Source of the DNA: Streptomyces sp. NBC_01591
Lineage (GTDB): Bacteria > Actinomycetota > Actinomycetes > Streptomycetales > Streptomycetaceae
Assembly (NCBI RefSeq): GCF_035918155.1
Contig: NZ_CP109328.1
Location: 310,001-374,000, forward strand
Length of the DNA: 64,000 nucleotides
Direction: 5' to 3'
Shown here: positions 1 through 8,480 of the stretch, piece by piece
How positions within the stretch are numbered: position 1 is the first letter of the stretch
How the letters are laid out: each line of letters starts with the position of its first letter
Program-made: the position numbers and the translations under genes
Notes under the pieces: generated by a model
What the model was told of the DNA's origin: nothing
Databases searched by the model: none
The model's input: only the letters and a program-made list of their open reading frames with translations

Positions 1-574
1 CGCTGGTGGCCCGGGAGTGCATGTCGGCTTCGGGGTCGGGCTTGTGGAGGTTGCCGGTATGGAGGTCGACGACGCCGGCTGGGGTGCACAGGGCGTAGGG
101 GTCACCGTCCAGGACGTCGGGGTCCAGGGCGAGTGCCGGAGAGGCTTTGGCCTGGGTGAGCATGGCTTTGATACCCGGGGTCGACATGGAGCGCCGGCGG
201 TGGGAAGCGAGTTCGCGGTCGGTGAACTGGCCGGTCGGGTCGGTGGCGGGCATCTGCTCGGCCAGATCGCCCGCCGCCCATACTGCGGCCTTCTCGCCTC
301 CCGTGCGCTTCCAGCGGTACTGGTTCCAGTGGTACCAGCCGAGGCCTTCGACGTGGCGGAACTGGTCGCCGAACATCACCGCGAACAGCTTGGCGTTGCC
401 GCGGTCTGTGAGCAGCCCAGGGAGCCGGCCCGAATACGTTGGTGGCTCGTGGACGGCCGCGGTGGCGGCCCTCTGTTGGGCGGGCAGGCTGGGGTGTTCC
501 TCCTGGACTTCGAGATCGAGCATCTGCTGCGCTGCGGCAGTGGCGTCGAAGCGTGGGCTGTCGGCGCTGCTCAT
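1..574 (-). CDS. SF3 helicase/primase protein, copy 1 (C-terminus beyond window)
   Basis: Translating the minus strand from the ATG at 574 gives 191 residues open to the window edge. They match the N-terminal part of the helicase at 12804-14336: both share TDRGNAKLF, GDLAE, the stretch around MLTQAK, and DPYALCTPAGVVDL. The family is the phage/plasmid D5-type primase-helicase, which unwinds DNA at replication initiation; its ATPase domain would lie left of position 1. The start overlaps the stop of the upstream prim-pol gene (ATGA at 571-574), exactly as in the second copy, so the two genes form one translational unit. Family assignment is firm by comparison with copy 2; the rest of the protein cannot be seen. 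Confidence 0.85.
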   Translation of the reverse strand, partial: MSSADSPRFDATAAAQQMLDLEVQEEHPSLPAQQRAATAAVHEPPTYSGRLPGLLTDRGNAKLFAVMFGDQFRHVEGLGWYHWNQYRWKRTGGEKAAVWAAGDLAEQMPATDPTGQFTDRELASHRRRSMSTPGIKAMLTQAKASPALALDPDVLDGDPYALCTPAGVVDLHTGNLHKPDPEADMHSRATS

Positions 575-1647
575 GGGCGTCCTTTGAAATGGAGCGGCCG
601 GCTTGCGCCGGCGGACAGGGCAGAGGTGATGACGGCGAGGCTGTGACGGCTGCGATGCGGCCGAGCAGCGTCGGCGGCCGCGGTCAGCAGGTCGCGTGCT
701 TGGCTGTCGGTGAGGTGGCCGGAGGCGATCAGGCCGCCGGCGGTGTAGGCGGCTCGGTTGAGTTTCTCGGTAAAAGCGGTGCCCTCAGGGGCCAAAGCGC
801 AGTCCTTCACCTGGTCGAGCAGCGGTTCCAGGAGCTGGTGGGCGCGCTGACGTGCTGGGCGCAGGGGGCCGGGGCGTGGTGACGGAACTTGGGCGGGCCG
901 GTGGTCGACCGGGTGGCCTGTGCGCTGGAGTTCGGTGGCGAGCCAGTCGGGCAGGACGGCGGGGAACCGGGCTGCGCCGACCGGGCTGTACGTGCCGGCG
1001 GAAGTGCGGGTAGCAGGGGTCACGATGTAGCCGCCGGTGGACCGGACATCGACCTGCCAGGCGAGGGCCGCCTTGGGGCTGGAGCCCACCGAGGAGCGGT
1101 AGCGCGGGCCTTCAGGGGGTGTCCGGTACCAGACGTGCAGTCCGCCCGACGGGGTTCGCACGCGCAGGGTGGAATCGTCGTCTGCGGGGCTTTGCCTCCT
1201 GCGGAGGGCGGCCAGGAGGGCGAGGGTGTCGAACCCAGAAGCAAGGCCTGCCAGGTTGACGCTCTCGTGGATCGGGATGCCGGGCAGGAGCCGGTTCCGG
1301 TCGGGGACTTCGGCGCTATGAGCATCGATGTCGAGGACGACAAGACCTGCCACCCCGCAGGAGACTCCGACTCCGAGCGTGGGGTGCCTGCCCCACCAGG
1401 CGTCCAGGAGAGCGGGGTTCGTGGTTGCTGCGTGGAAGCTGTGGCACCACCGGCCTGCGGGGTGGCAGGGGCAGTCCTGAGGGCTGTGGGGCTCGTCGCG
1501 GCACGCCGGGCAGTTGGCGGCCGGGGTCTTGCGGCCCGGGGCCAGCGGGTGGACGGGCCAGCCGTTTCCGGCACACCAGCGGGCAACGTCGTAGGGACTG
1601 GCGGTTCCCGTGGAGCGGGGACCGCTCGTCTCACTTTGACGCGGCAC
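571..1647 (-). CDS. Bifunctional DNA primase/polymerase (prim-pol) domain protein, copy 1
   Basis: This 358-residue protein carries a prim-pol fold that synthesises primers at a replication origin. Visible motifs are WPVHPLAPGRKTP near the N-terminus, a Cys-rich segment, the acidic metal-binding motif VVLDIDAH, RTPSGGLHVWYR, and GGYIVTP. The same motifs occur in the protein at 11695-12807. I chose the GTG at 1647 because AAGGA lies 8 bases upstream and because DNA further upstream is iteron sequence; an open frame to 1836 exists but would translate those iterons. It overlaps the downstream helicase by 4 bases. It is on the opposite strand from its paralogous module, about 10 kb away. Confidence 0.85.
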   Translation of the reverse strand: MPRQSETSGPRSTGTASPYDVARWCAGNGWPVHPLAPGRKTPAANCPACRDEPHSPQDCPCHPAGRWCHSFHAATTNPALLDAWWGRHPTLGVGVSCGVAGLVVLDIDAHSAEVPDRNRLLPGIPIHESVNLAGLASGFDTLALLAALRRRQSPADDDSTLRVRTPSGGLHVWYRTPPEGPRYRSSVGSSPKAALAWQVDVRSTGGYIVTPATRTSAGTYSPVGAARFPAVLPDWLATELQRTGHPVDHRPAQVPSPRPGPLRPARQRAHQLLEPLLDQVKDCALAPEGTAFTEKLNRAAYTAGGLIASGHLTDSQARDLLTAAADAARPHRSRHSLAVITSALSAGASRPLHFKGRP

Positions 1648-2343
1648 GCTGATCGTCCTTGCCGAGGAGCTAATAGCCTGTTCAGTCCCTGCGGTAAAAG
1701 ACCAGGTCACAGCGCTGCTACCGACAGGAAAGGGACCGAAGGGACTGAGTTTTCCAATGAGGTCAGAGCCTACATCAGCCGCCTGGGCGGGGGTGTAGCC
1801 GTTTCCCGGTTTGGGTCCCTTCAGTCCCTTCGCCACCTGGGGAGTTGGGCTATCTACTCCTGGACAAGCAGCTGATCAAGCCAGTCGGCCGGGCGTGTCA
1901 GGTCCTGGCGGGGAGGGACCGGGCGGGGAGGGACTGAAGGCCGGGACGCATCTTGGCCCCTGTTCAGTCCCTCATGTAAAAGCGCAGGTCACAGGGCATT
2001 CAGGGCTTGACCGAGGGACTGAAGGGACTGAAAGTCTCAGTTATGAGCTGTTCACGATAAGGACCCCTGTACTTACGCGTACGCATACACGCGCACCCGT
2101 AATGACTGGAACAGGGATTTTCAGTCCCTTCAGTCCCTTGAGTCCCCTGTCGAGGCAGAGCAGATGCCTCTGACCTGCGGTTTTATCGAGGGACTGAAGC
2201 AGGGACTCAAACGAGACCGATCAAAGACGGCCAGGCACCGGAACGGCTGCCCCTGGCCGTGCAGCGCCCCGTGCCAGGCTTTGCGCTCAGCGAGGGCGCG
2301 GGGCGCGCGCCCTCGCTGGCCAAAGGGCTCAATCAGCCCGGCC
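1648..2343. other. Iteron-rich non-coding region, putative replication origin 1
   Basis: About 700 bp with no supported gene, lying upstream of prim-pol copy 1. It is packed with GGGACTGAA or its complement, at 1681-1690, 1731-1749, 1813-1830, 1929-1938, 1963-1972, 2014-2033, 2120-2147 and 2189-2207. The block AGGGACTGAAGGGACTGAA at 2014 faces its inverted partner near 2120, and the spacer between them is alternating purine/pyrimidine DNA (around 2078-2098). Three copies of a second box related to GTAAAACCGCAGGTCAGAGG lie at 1694-1715, 1976-1997 and 2166-2186 (inverted). The repeats are seen directly; origin function is inferred from their position and from the matching layout at 10997-11694. 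Confidence 0.7.
2014..2147. repeat. Inverted pair of double GGGACTGAA iterons
   Basis: A tandem pair of AGGGACTGAA at 2014-2033 is mirrored by TTCAGTCCCTTCAGTCCCTT at 2120-2139. About 86 bp separate them, including an ACGCGTACGCATACACGCGC alternating tract. The equivalent arrangement in the second module is at 11377-11481. Confidence 0.8.
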
Positions 2344-3759
2344 TCACACTCGCGGGTCGACCGGTGTGAAAACTCCGAGTCGGTCCTCGATCGCCTGAGC
2401 CGCGCCCAGGCACAGGTCCTCCCGGAACGCACGTCCGACGATCTGCACCCCGGAGGGGAGCCTGTCGACCGTCCCGGTCGGGACGGCCACACCGGGTACG
2501 CCCACGAAGCTGGTCACGGTGCACAGGCGCATTCCCGACCCGACCCGGTCCCTGCCTGCCCTGTCACGTGACTCCAGTCCCGGCTCGACCGGGGGCTCGG
2601 TGAAGACCGGGCCGAGCAACAGCGGGTACTCGTCGAGGAATTCGGCCCATGAGCGGCGGATGCTCATCCAGGTACCCATCAGTTTCATGAGCTCGTCCGC
2701 GCTTGCGGGCGGGGTCTGCTCCATAGCCATCCCGATATAGCGATCTCCGCCCTTACCGAGCAGTTTGCGCACCATCGGCCAGTTCGGGGCGAATTCGGTC
2801 ACGGTGATCCGGCCGTACGCTTCGAGGGCCTCGTCCATCCGCGGTACGTCTGCTACTTCGCGAATGTCGTATCCGGCATCGCGAAGCACGTCGGCCGCGG
2901 TCGCGATGGCTCTGCGGACTGTGGGGTGGACGCCGTACCCGCCAGGGTCCACCACGACCGCGACCTTTACCGGCCCGGCGAGCGGTTCGCCGTAGGCGGG
3001 CACCGGCACGGCCCGTGGGTCTCGCGGGTCGGTCCCGGCCAGCACCTCGTAGGCAAGCCGAAGATCGCCCACGCTCCGGGCCAGCGGGCCGTCGGTGACC
3101 AGGTTCTGGGACGCCGGGCCGGGGTCGTCCGGGCCGAGAATACGGTGGTCGGCGGGGAACCGGCCCGTGGACGGCTTCAGCCCGGCCACGCCGCAGAACT
3201 GGGCCGGGATGCGCACTGATCCGCCGGAGTCGTTGCCGAGCCCGAGTGCCGCCATGCCCGTGGCGACGGCCACGGCGTCGCCACCGCTGCTGCCGCCCGG
3301 GGTCCGGCTGCTGTCCCACGGGTTGACCGTGTCGCCGAACAGTTCGCTGCGCGTGTGCACCCCCGCCAGGATCAGGGTGGGGATGTTGCTGTGCCCAATG
3401 GGGATGGCCCCGGCCGCGCGTAGCCGGGCCACCGGGGGCGCGTCGGCCGACGCCACCAGATCACGGAAGCGTTCCGTGCCGAACGTGGTCGGCACGCCTT
3501 CGATGGCAGTGCTCTCCTTTACCGTGAAGGGCACGCCCGCGAGCGGTCCCAGCGTTTCGCCGGCGGCCCGCCGACGGTCCATCTCTGCCGCGGCCTCACG
3601 TGCGCGCCCGGCCAGGAGCTGCGTGACCGCGTTCACCCGTGGGTTGACCTCGGCGATGCGATCCAGGTGACTGTCGACCAGTTCGACAGCTGAGACTTCT
3701 GCGCTGCGTACGGCCTCCGCCTGCGCGGCGGCCGACATCTTCCACAGGGTGTCCTGCAT
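2344..3759 (-). CDS. Amidase signature family enzyme
   Basis: This 471-residue cytosolic hydrolase acts on amide bonds; the substrate cannot be told from sequence. The family triad is visible: Lys81 in GVPFTVKEST, the cis-Ser in GGSSGG near 156-160, and the nucleophile Ser181 in GNDSGGSVRIPA. Length is normal for the family. The start at 3759 is set by AAGGAGGGGAGACGC directly upstream. It is divergent from a TetR regulator at 3886, and the 126-bp gap holds an inverted repeat, so control by that regulator is likely. It lies between two parts of the plasmid replication region and looks like cargo. Confidence 0.92.
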   Translation of the reverse strand: MQDTLWKMSAAAQAEAVRSAEVSAVELVDSHLDRIAEVNPRVNAVTQLLAGRAREAAAEMDRRRAAGETLGPLAGVPFTVKESTAIEGVPTTFGTERFRDLVASADAPPVARLRAAGAIPIGHSNIPTLILAGVHTRSELFGDTVNPWDSSRTPGGSSGGDAVAVATGMAALGLGNDSGGSVRIPAQFCGVAGLKPSTGRFPADHRILGPDDPGPASQNLVTDGPLARSVGDLRLAYEVLAGTDPRDPRAVPVPAYGEPLAGPVKVAVVVDPGGYGVHPTVRRAIATAADVLRDAGYDIREVADVPRMDEALEAYGRITVTEFAPNWPMVRKLLGKGGDRYIGMAMEQTPPASADELMKLMGTWMSIRRSWAEFLDEYPLLLGPVFTEPPVEPGLESRDRAGRDRVGSGMRLCTVTSFVGVPGVAVPTGTVDRLPSGVQIVGRAFREDLCLGAAQAIEDRLGVFTPVDPRV

Positions 3760-3788
3760 GCGTCTCCCCTCCTTGGCCACGTACCAAT

Positions 3789-3830
3789 GCGATTGCATCG
3801 GAACCGTACCTCTGGAACCGATGCAAGCGC
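3789..3830. promoter_or_regulatory. Candidate TetR operator between amidase and regulator
   Basis: GCGATTGCATCGGAACC at 3789-3805 is mirrored by GGAACCGATGCAAGCGC at 3814-3830 with one mismatch. It sits in the divergent promoter region of the amidase and the TetR gene. The repeat is seen; the binding protein is inferred from position. Confidence 0.6.
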
Positions 3831-3885
3831 ATCGCATAAAGTGCACTGTGAAGCAGAGCACTGTGAAACAAGGAGGCGACCGGGC

Positions 3886-4509
3886 ATGCCCAGGCAGGTG
3901 GATCATGTGAGTCGACGCCGCCTCATCGCCGAGGCCGTGTGCCACCTCGCCGACGAACGCGGGCTGGAGGGTGTGACCCTTCGCGATGTCGCCGCCCGCG
4001 CGCAGGTGTCGATGGGCGCGGTTCAGCGGTGCTTCCGTACCAAGGAAGAGATGCTCGTGTTCGCTCTCGGGCACATCAGCGAGCAGGTCAACGAGCGCGT
4101 ACGGGCCCGCCTCGTCAGGAGCCCGGCCCAGTCGGCAGGCACCGCCCTGGGCCACGCGGCCGCCGAAGTCTCACTGCTCCGGGAAGAGCACCGAGCCGAG
4201 GCCAGGGTCTGGCTCGCATTCGTCGCACAGGCGGCTGTCAGCGAGGCGCTCGCAAAGACGCTCAAGGCGAACTACGCAACCCTGCAAGAGGCGTTCACCC
4301 ACCTCATCACGGAAGCCGGGAAGGACGCCGACTGCTCCGTGCCCATCGATCCGCAGTTCGAGGCCCGAACCCTCCTCGCCCTTGCGGACGGCCTCACCAC
4401 GCACGTCCTCATCGGCCATCTCACGCCGCAAGAGGCACACAACGTCCTCCACGCGCACCTGGCCGGTCTCTGGGAGCAACGGGTCCGGGCTCCTCACGCC
4501 GCTGGTTGA
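3886..4509 (+). CDS. TetR family transcriptional regulator
   Basis: A 207-residue DNA-binding repressor. The N-terminal helix-turn-helix reads GVTLRDVAARAQVSMGAVQR, followed by CFRTKEEM, both typical of TetR proteins; the C-terminal ligand domain is variable. The ATG at 3886 follows AAGGAGG at 3870-3876. The gene is divergent from the amidase, with an inverted repeat between them, so it probably represses the amidase and itself. The ligand is unknown. Confidence 0.9.
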   Translation: MPRQVDHVSRRRLIAEAVCHLADERGLEGVTLRDVAARAQVSMGAVQRCFRTKEEMLVFALGHISEQVNERVRARLVRSPAQSAGTALGHAAAEVSLLREEHRAEARVWLAFVAQAAVSEALAKTLKANYATLQEAFTHLITEAGKDADCSVPIDPQFEARTLLALADGLTTHVLIGHLTPQEAHNVLHAHLAGLWEQRVRAPHAAG

Positions 4510-4557
4510 CCGAAGCGGAGGGTGGAGCCCTCATCCAGAACCTTGCCACCGGGGCTC

Positions 4558-6057
4558 TCAGCCCTTCGGGCTGGTGAGGTATGTATCGATCACTCGCATT
4601 GCCTTCTCCGTCCCGCCTCGGCGGTAGAGCCAGTGGCCCACTACGTCCATCGTGAACAGGGACGCCTGCGGGAAGGAGCGGGCCATGCGCTGTGCGCCCG
4701 GCAGGGGGGTTGCCAGGTCATGCGTGGCGTTGGCCAAGAGGACGGGCGGGAGGTCGCCCTTCACCAGGGCGGGGCGGGGCTTTGGCGGCATGGTCCAGCC
4801 CTGGCAGCCGAGGATGACGTCCAGGGCCTGGGCGTTGTAGCGCACGTGCGGGGCGGCCTTCGCGACCCTCTTGCGGATGGCCTGGTACTGGGCGTAGTCG
4901 CGGATCCGGAAGTCGTAGTCCCGGCACAGGACGAGCCGCGAGACCGGATCGGTGCCGGTGGGGGTCCAGTAGACCTCGCCCTTTCCTGTGTGCAGGGCGG
5001 CCAGTTGCCGTGCCGTCTCCTCCTGGCTCCCCTTGCCGAGCGCGAAGGTGAGGAAGTCGGACAGCTGGTCGGCGTCGACCTTGGTCCGCGTCGGTCCGTT
5101 CGGGCCCGGGTCTCGCAGTGTGCCGGCGTCGGCACGGGCGAACAGCTTGTCCGTGACGGCCGTCAGGTCCTTGCCCTTGAGCGCGCAGGCCATGTCCTTC
5201 TCGCACCAGGCCGCGAGCCGCTTCAGGGTGTTGTCGATGGTGACGCTGCCGTCGGTGAGGTAGCGCTCGGCGTTCGGCCGGTCCGGGTCCATCGCGCTGT
5301 CGAGGGCCAGCGCGCGGAGGTTGCCCGGGAACAGCCGCGCGTAGCGTTCGCCGAGGAACGTGCCGTAGGAGTGGCCGAGGAAGCTGATCCTGCGTTCGCC
5401 GAGGGCGGCACGGATCGAGTCCATGTCGCGGGCCACGCTCTCGCCGTCCATATGGGCGGCGAGAGGGCCCGTCTGTTTCAGGCAGCTGTCCGCCAGTCGG
5501 CCGTTCAGGGTACGCAGTCGCTCGAACTCGGCCGCGCTGCGGGGGCGGGCCGGGATCGAGTCGAGGATGGCCTCGTCGCAGCCGGCGTTCTGGCTGCGGC
5601 CGATGCCGCGCGGGTCGAAGCCGATCATGTCGAAGCGCTGGAGCATGGCAGGGGCATAGCCCCCGATGGGGTCGTCCGCGTACAACGCATCATCGGCCCC
5701 GCCTGCCCCTGGGCCGCCCGGGTTCGACATCAGGACGCCGATCCGCCGCGCGGGGTCGGTGGCCCGGTAGCGGGCGACGAAGAGGCCGATCTCCGGGCCC
5801 TTCGGCTTCGACCAGTCCAGCGGCACCTTGACCGTCGCGCACTGCGCCTTCGGGCTGGGGTCGGGGTAGGGCGGCTCGGCCTTGGGACAGGCGCCCCAAC
5901 GGATCGGTGGGACAGTGGCGGTGGGGCCGGACGACTCCTGGGCGGCCGCCGCACCGGGGACAACCAGGGTGGCGGCGGAGGCGGACAGGGCCAGGAGTAC
6001 GGAGACAACCCGCCGTCTTGTGTTCGGGTTCGGGTTCACACGCATGCTCGTGTTCAT
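4558..6057 (-). CDS. Secreted alpha/beta hydrolase, tripeptidyl aminopeptidase-like (S33 family)
   Basis: A 499-residue exported peptidase of the Streptomyces SlpD/SlpE type, expected to release short peptides from protein N-termini. The N-terminus is basic (NTRRR) followed by a hydrophobic stretch to about residue 38 with an AAAA-type cleavage region, so it is a signal peptide. The catalytic Ser230 lies in GHSYGT, the Asp in ATHDLATP and the His in VVGHWLY near the C-terminus; DPRGIGRS is also typical. The start at 6057 puts the arginines at the head of the signal peptide; an upstream in-frame ATG near 6096 is possible. It has no close operon partner. Confidence 0.9.
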   Translation of the reverse strand: MNTSMRVNPNPNTRRRVVSVLLALSASAATLVVPGAAAAQESSGPTATVPPIRWGACPKAEPPYPDPSPKAQCATVKVPLDWSKPKGPEIGLFVARYRATDPARRIGVLMSNPGGPGAGGADDALYADDPIGGYAPAMLQRFDMIGFDPRGIGRSQNAGCDEAILDSIPARPRSAAEFERLRTLNGRLADSCLKQTGPLAAHMDGESVARDMDSIRAALGERRISFLGHSYGTFLGERYARLFPGNLRALALDSAMDPDRPNAERYLTDGSVTIDNTLKRLAAWCEKDMACALKGKDLTAVTDKLFARADAGTLRDPGPNGPTRTKVDADQLSDFLTFALGKGSQEETARQLAALHTGKGEVYWTPTGTDPVSRLVLCRDYDFRIRDYAQYQAIRKRVAKAAPHVRYNAQALDVILGCQGWTMPPKPRPALVKGDLPPVLLANATHDLATPLPGAQRMARSFPQASLFTMDVVGHWLYRRGGTEKAMRVIDTYLTSPKG

Positions 6058-6248
6058 CCGCGTCACTGTTCCGACCCCGTATGACGGCACCTCCATGGGC
6101 ACATGGTGAGAACGTAACAAGGAGTTCCGAGCTCGCTGTCGGAGGCCGGTTGCACCAGTGCGGGCAAGCTCGGCGGGTGTCGACGGCGGCGCCTCGCCGA
6201 CTGTCGCGCGTACCGGTATAGTGAGGCGCACAACTTGTTGTTCAGGCA

Positions 6249-6287
6249 CAGAGGCCCCGCCATCGACGATGGCGGGGCCTCTGTTTT
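6249..6287. terminator. Strong hairpin terminator downstream of the RepL-type operon
   Basis: Perfect 17-bp arms (CAGAGGCCCCGCCATCG at 6249-6265 and its complement at 6267-6283) enclose a single base. TTTT follows on the plus strand. It lies just past the minus-strand gene ending at 6294 and before the promoter of the S33 peptidase. Confidence 0.75.
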
Positions 6288-6293
6288 GTCGGG

Positions 6294-6707
6294 TCAGGCG
6301 ATACGGAGGTCGGGGCGGCCCTCGGCCGGCGGTGCCGACCGGTATTCCGGCAGGTGGATGGTCGGCAGCTTGCCGCTCTTCATCTCTTCGAGGGCGTGCG
6401 CGAAGGCGGCTTCCATGTCCGTCACGCTCTCGTACTTGGCGGCGAGTGGGTGGAGCCGATAGCGGTTGCCCCCTCGGCCTTCGGCGCGGGAGCGCAGCAC
6501 GAGGTTCAGCTCGAACAGCGGCTCCATCAGCGCGCTGACGGTGGGCGGCTTCACCTTGTACTCCACCGCCATCTCGCGCTGGCTCGGCAGTGCGCCACCG
6601 TTCTCGCTCCGGAAGACCAGGTACTGAAGGAACTTCACCGGGGCAGCTCCGATGGGCAAGGCCCAGATGCGCTCAGCAACGAGCGGCGACATGACTGCAA
6701 CGGCCAT
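6294..6707 (-). CDS. Small winged-helix protein, MarR/RepL-like
   Basis: A 137-residue protein with a winged-helix DNA-binding segment at about residues 35-85: LPSQREMAVEYKVKPPTVSA is the recognition helix region, followed by LNLVLRSRAEGRGGNRYRL as the wing. It lies 45 bp downstream of the RepL-like gene at 6753-7469 on the same strand, so the two are probably cotranscribed and serve the same replication or copy-control system. I cannot assign it to a named family with certainty. Confidence 0.7.
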   Translation of the reverse strand: MAVAVMSPLVAERIWALPIGAAPVKFLQYLVFRSENGGALPSQREMAVEYKVKPPTVSALMEPLFELNLVLRSRAEGRGGNRYRLHPLAAKYESVTDMEAAFAHALEEMKSGKLPTIHLPEYRSAPPAEGRPDLRIA

Positions 6708-6752
6708 CGGTGCCTTCCTCCGTATCGAATCGGCTTGTCGTGGTAGCGGGCA

Positions 6753-7469
6753 TCACCCTGTGCGCTTCCTTCTGACAGGCTCGGGCACTTCGCCATCCAG
6801 GTTAAGGTCCAGCGCCTCCTGGTGGTGAACCATCTCGGGACCAATGCTGTGCGGAAACGCGGTGGGGTCGTTGTCGTGGTCCGCGGCGATCTGGGCGAGT
6901 ACCTCGTGCTGAGCTGCGCTGTTGCCCTGGAACCAGAGCGTCACGTTGAGGCGGATCCGTCCGTTCCCCGCCGATTCGAGCCACTTGTACTCGCAGAGGG
7001 TTCGGACTGCGCGGTTGACGGTGGGCCTCGTGATCTTCTTGGCGCCGGGCTTCTTGGCCGCGAGTCCGTTCAGGCCGTCGGTGATCTCCTGCTGGGTGTA
7101 CTCCGCGATCCCGGTGCCGGGCCTCTGCCCGCCCGCTACATACAGGAACACGCACAGCTGGCTCTTCGTGATGCCGTTGGCGATGAAGAGCTGGGGCAGC
7201 AGCTGTGTGAACCAGTTGCTGGCGAGGCTGTAGCCGGCGCCTCCGGCGAAGCTGTGAACGGATCGAGGGTCGCTCTCGTACTCGAAGGTGACGCCCTTGA
7301 GCTTGCGCTTCCCTGTCCTGGAGGGGGTTGTCTCCTGGGTGGTCGTGCCGAGTTGCTCCCCCAGCAGGTTCAGGATGTCGTCGTACACGGCGTTGCTCTC
7401 CGGCGAGGACGCAGGAGAAGGCACTGCTCGGGGCCGACGCGGCTGGCGCGACGGCGTTTCAGATGTCAC
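6753..7469 (-). CDS. RepL-like plasmid replication/control protein
   Basis: A 238-residue protein. The middle part (about residues 95-180) resembles the winged-helix core of RepL-type plasmid replication proteins: ITKSQLCVFLYVAGG, then YTQQEITDGLNGLAAKK, then ITRPTVNRAVRTLCEYKWLE. The start is a GTG at 7469 preceded by AAGGAGGGTCCA. Its own promoter region carries four copies of a 25-bp imperfect palindrome (7509-7791), the arrangement expected for an initiator or an autoregulated copy-control protein. The N-terminal 60 residues look disordered. A plain regulator role is the alternative. Confidence 0.65.
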   Translation of the reverse strand: MTSETPSRQPRRPRAVPSPASSPESNAVYDDILNLLGEQLGTTTQETTPSRTGKRKLKGVTFEYESDPRSVHSFAGGAGYSLASNWFTQLLPQLFIANGITKSQLCVFLYVAGGQRPGTGIAEYTQQEITDGLNGLAAKKPGAKKITRPTVNRAVRTLCEYKWLESAGNGRIRLNVTLWFQGNSAAQHEVLAQIAADHDNDPTAFPHSIGPEMVHHQEALDLNLDGEVPEPVRRKRTG

Positions 7470-7508
7470 TGGACCCTCCTTGTTGCTCAGGCGGTCCGAG
7501 GCTATCCC

Positions 7509-7791
7509 AAAAGTTCGGCTGAGCCTTACTTTTGACGGCTCGACACGCTCTGAGTCACAGGGGTCGGCACGCCCACCTCAAAAGTTCGGCTGAGCCGAAG
7601 TTCTATTGCATGGAAGTGCCGAAAGTTCGGCTGACTCTAACTTTTGGTGTCAATATTGCGGCACATCTTGTTCGGATCGGTTCGGATCGATGCCACGGGG
7701 CGGCGCGTTCGCCCGGAACCGGCACTCCCCTGACCTGCGGTTTCTCCGGCGTGCCCAGGCGGTTTGAAAAGTTAGGCTGAGCCTTACTTTT
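7509..7791. repeat. Four 25-bp imperfect palindromes (iterons) upstream of the RepL-like gene
   Basis: Copies lie at 7509-7533, 7580-7604, 7621-7645 and 7767-7791. The core is AAAAGTTCGGCTGAGCC followed by TTACTTTT or a variant; the two halves are mirror images with two or three mismatches. Start-to-start spacings are 71, 41 and 146 bp. They lie outside coding sequence and face the start of the RepL-like gene at 7469. Confidence 0.8.
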
Positions 7792-8374
7792 CGGGTCAAA
7801 TGTGCTGGCCAGGTTAACATTTCGACCTGCCAAATGTGTCGGCCAGAGCATGATCAACTTCGAATATGTGCAGGTCAGAGCTGTGCGGGGGCTCGGCGCC
7901 TCTTGTAAAAGAAGACCCGCACTCGACGTATGGCCCCTGCGCAAAGCCGGTGTGCATACCTGTGTCGGCCCGGTGTCATCGCGGGCGTCAGCCACTGTTC
8001 CTGAGCTGGTGTCACCGGCTGAGCCCTCTACTCGCCGTACTGAACCTCAGCCGACGAAAGCCAGCCCCGACGATAGGTTCATGGACTCTGCGGCAGGAGT
8101 GCCCACCCGAGCCACCCACTGTGCTCAGCCACTGCACCGTCTTTTCCGGCCCGGGGTTTCGTGAGCCCTGATGACCGCGATGGCTCGTGAGTTGAGTTCC
8201 GGCCGACTCGGCACCCGCCATGGACGAGATGCCCTGTAGGGCATCCAGTTGCTGCTGTTTTTGAGCCTGGGGAAGTGGGGTGATGCCAGTGAACCAAAAG
8301 GTCGCGGATTGTAGCCGAAGCCTGTGGATTGAGCCACTCCCCCGGCCGATGCAACGCTTCGGCGCTTCGTCAGC
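7792..8374. other. Intergenic DNA between RepL iterons and the parA palindrome
   Basis: No open frame here has convincing codon usage or a recognisable product. A partial copy of the CAGGTCAGAG box lies at 7870-7879, and a weak inverted repeat spans 7806-7850. A fuller copy of the box, CCTGACCTGCGG, lies just upstream at 7729-7740. Otherwise I see nothing. Confidence 0.5.
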
Positions 8375-8413
8375 CGGTTGGTGAGCTATCACGCCGTGAT
8401 AGCTCACCAACCG
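8375..8413. promoter_or_regulatory. 39-bp perfect palindrome, candidate centromere (parS) or operator of parAB
   Basis: Arms 8375-8393 and 8395-8413 are exact complements around a single central base. The core CTATCACGCCGTGATAG (8386-8402) recurs six times inside parB. It lies 68 bp upstream of the parA start. The palindrome is seen directly; a role as ParB-binding centromere or as autoregulatory operator is inferred. Confidence 0.75.
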
Positions 8414-8480
8414 AAAAAAGACGATACAGCTAACGTTTCGTGCGCTCAATTGATCTACGGCGTTAGTAGAGTGACGGACT

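Noticed and set aside
1648..1836. N-terminal extension of prim-pol copy 1
   Set aside because: It would translate iteron DNA; the GTG at 1647 has a ribosome site and gives the same length as copy 2.
6249..6287. Operator for the S33 peptidase
   Set aside because: Perfect 17-bp arms with a one-base loop followed by TTTT fit a terminator better than a regulator site.
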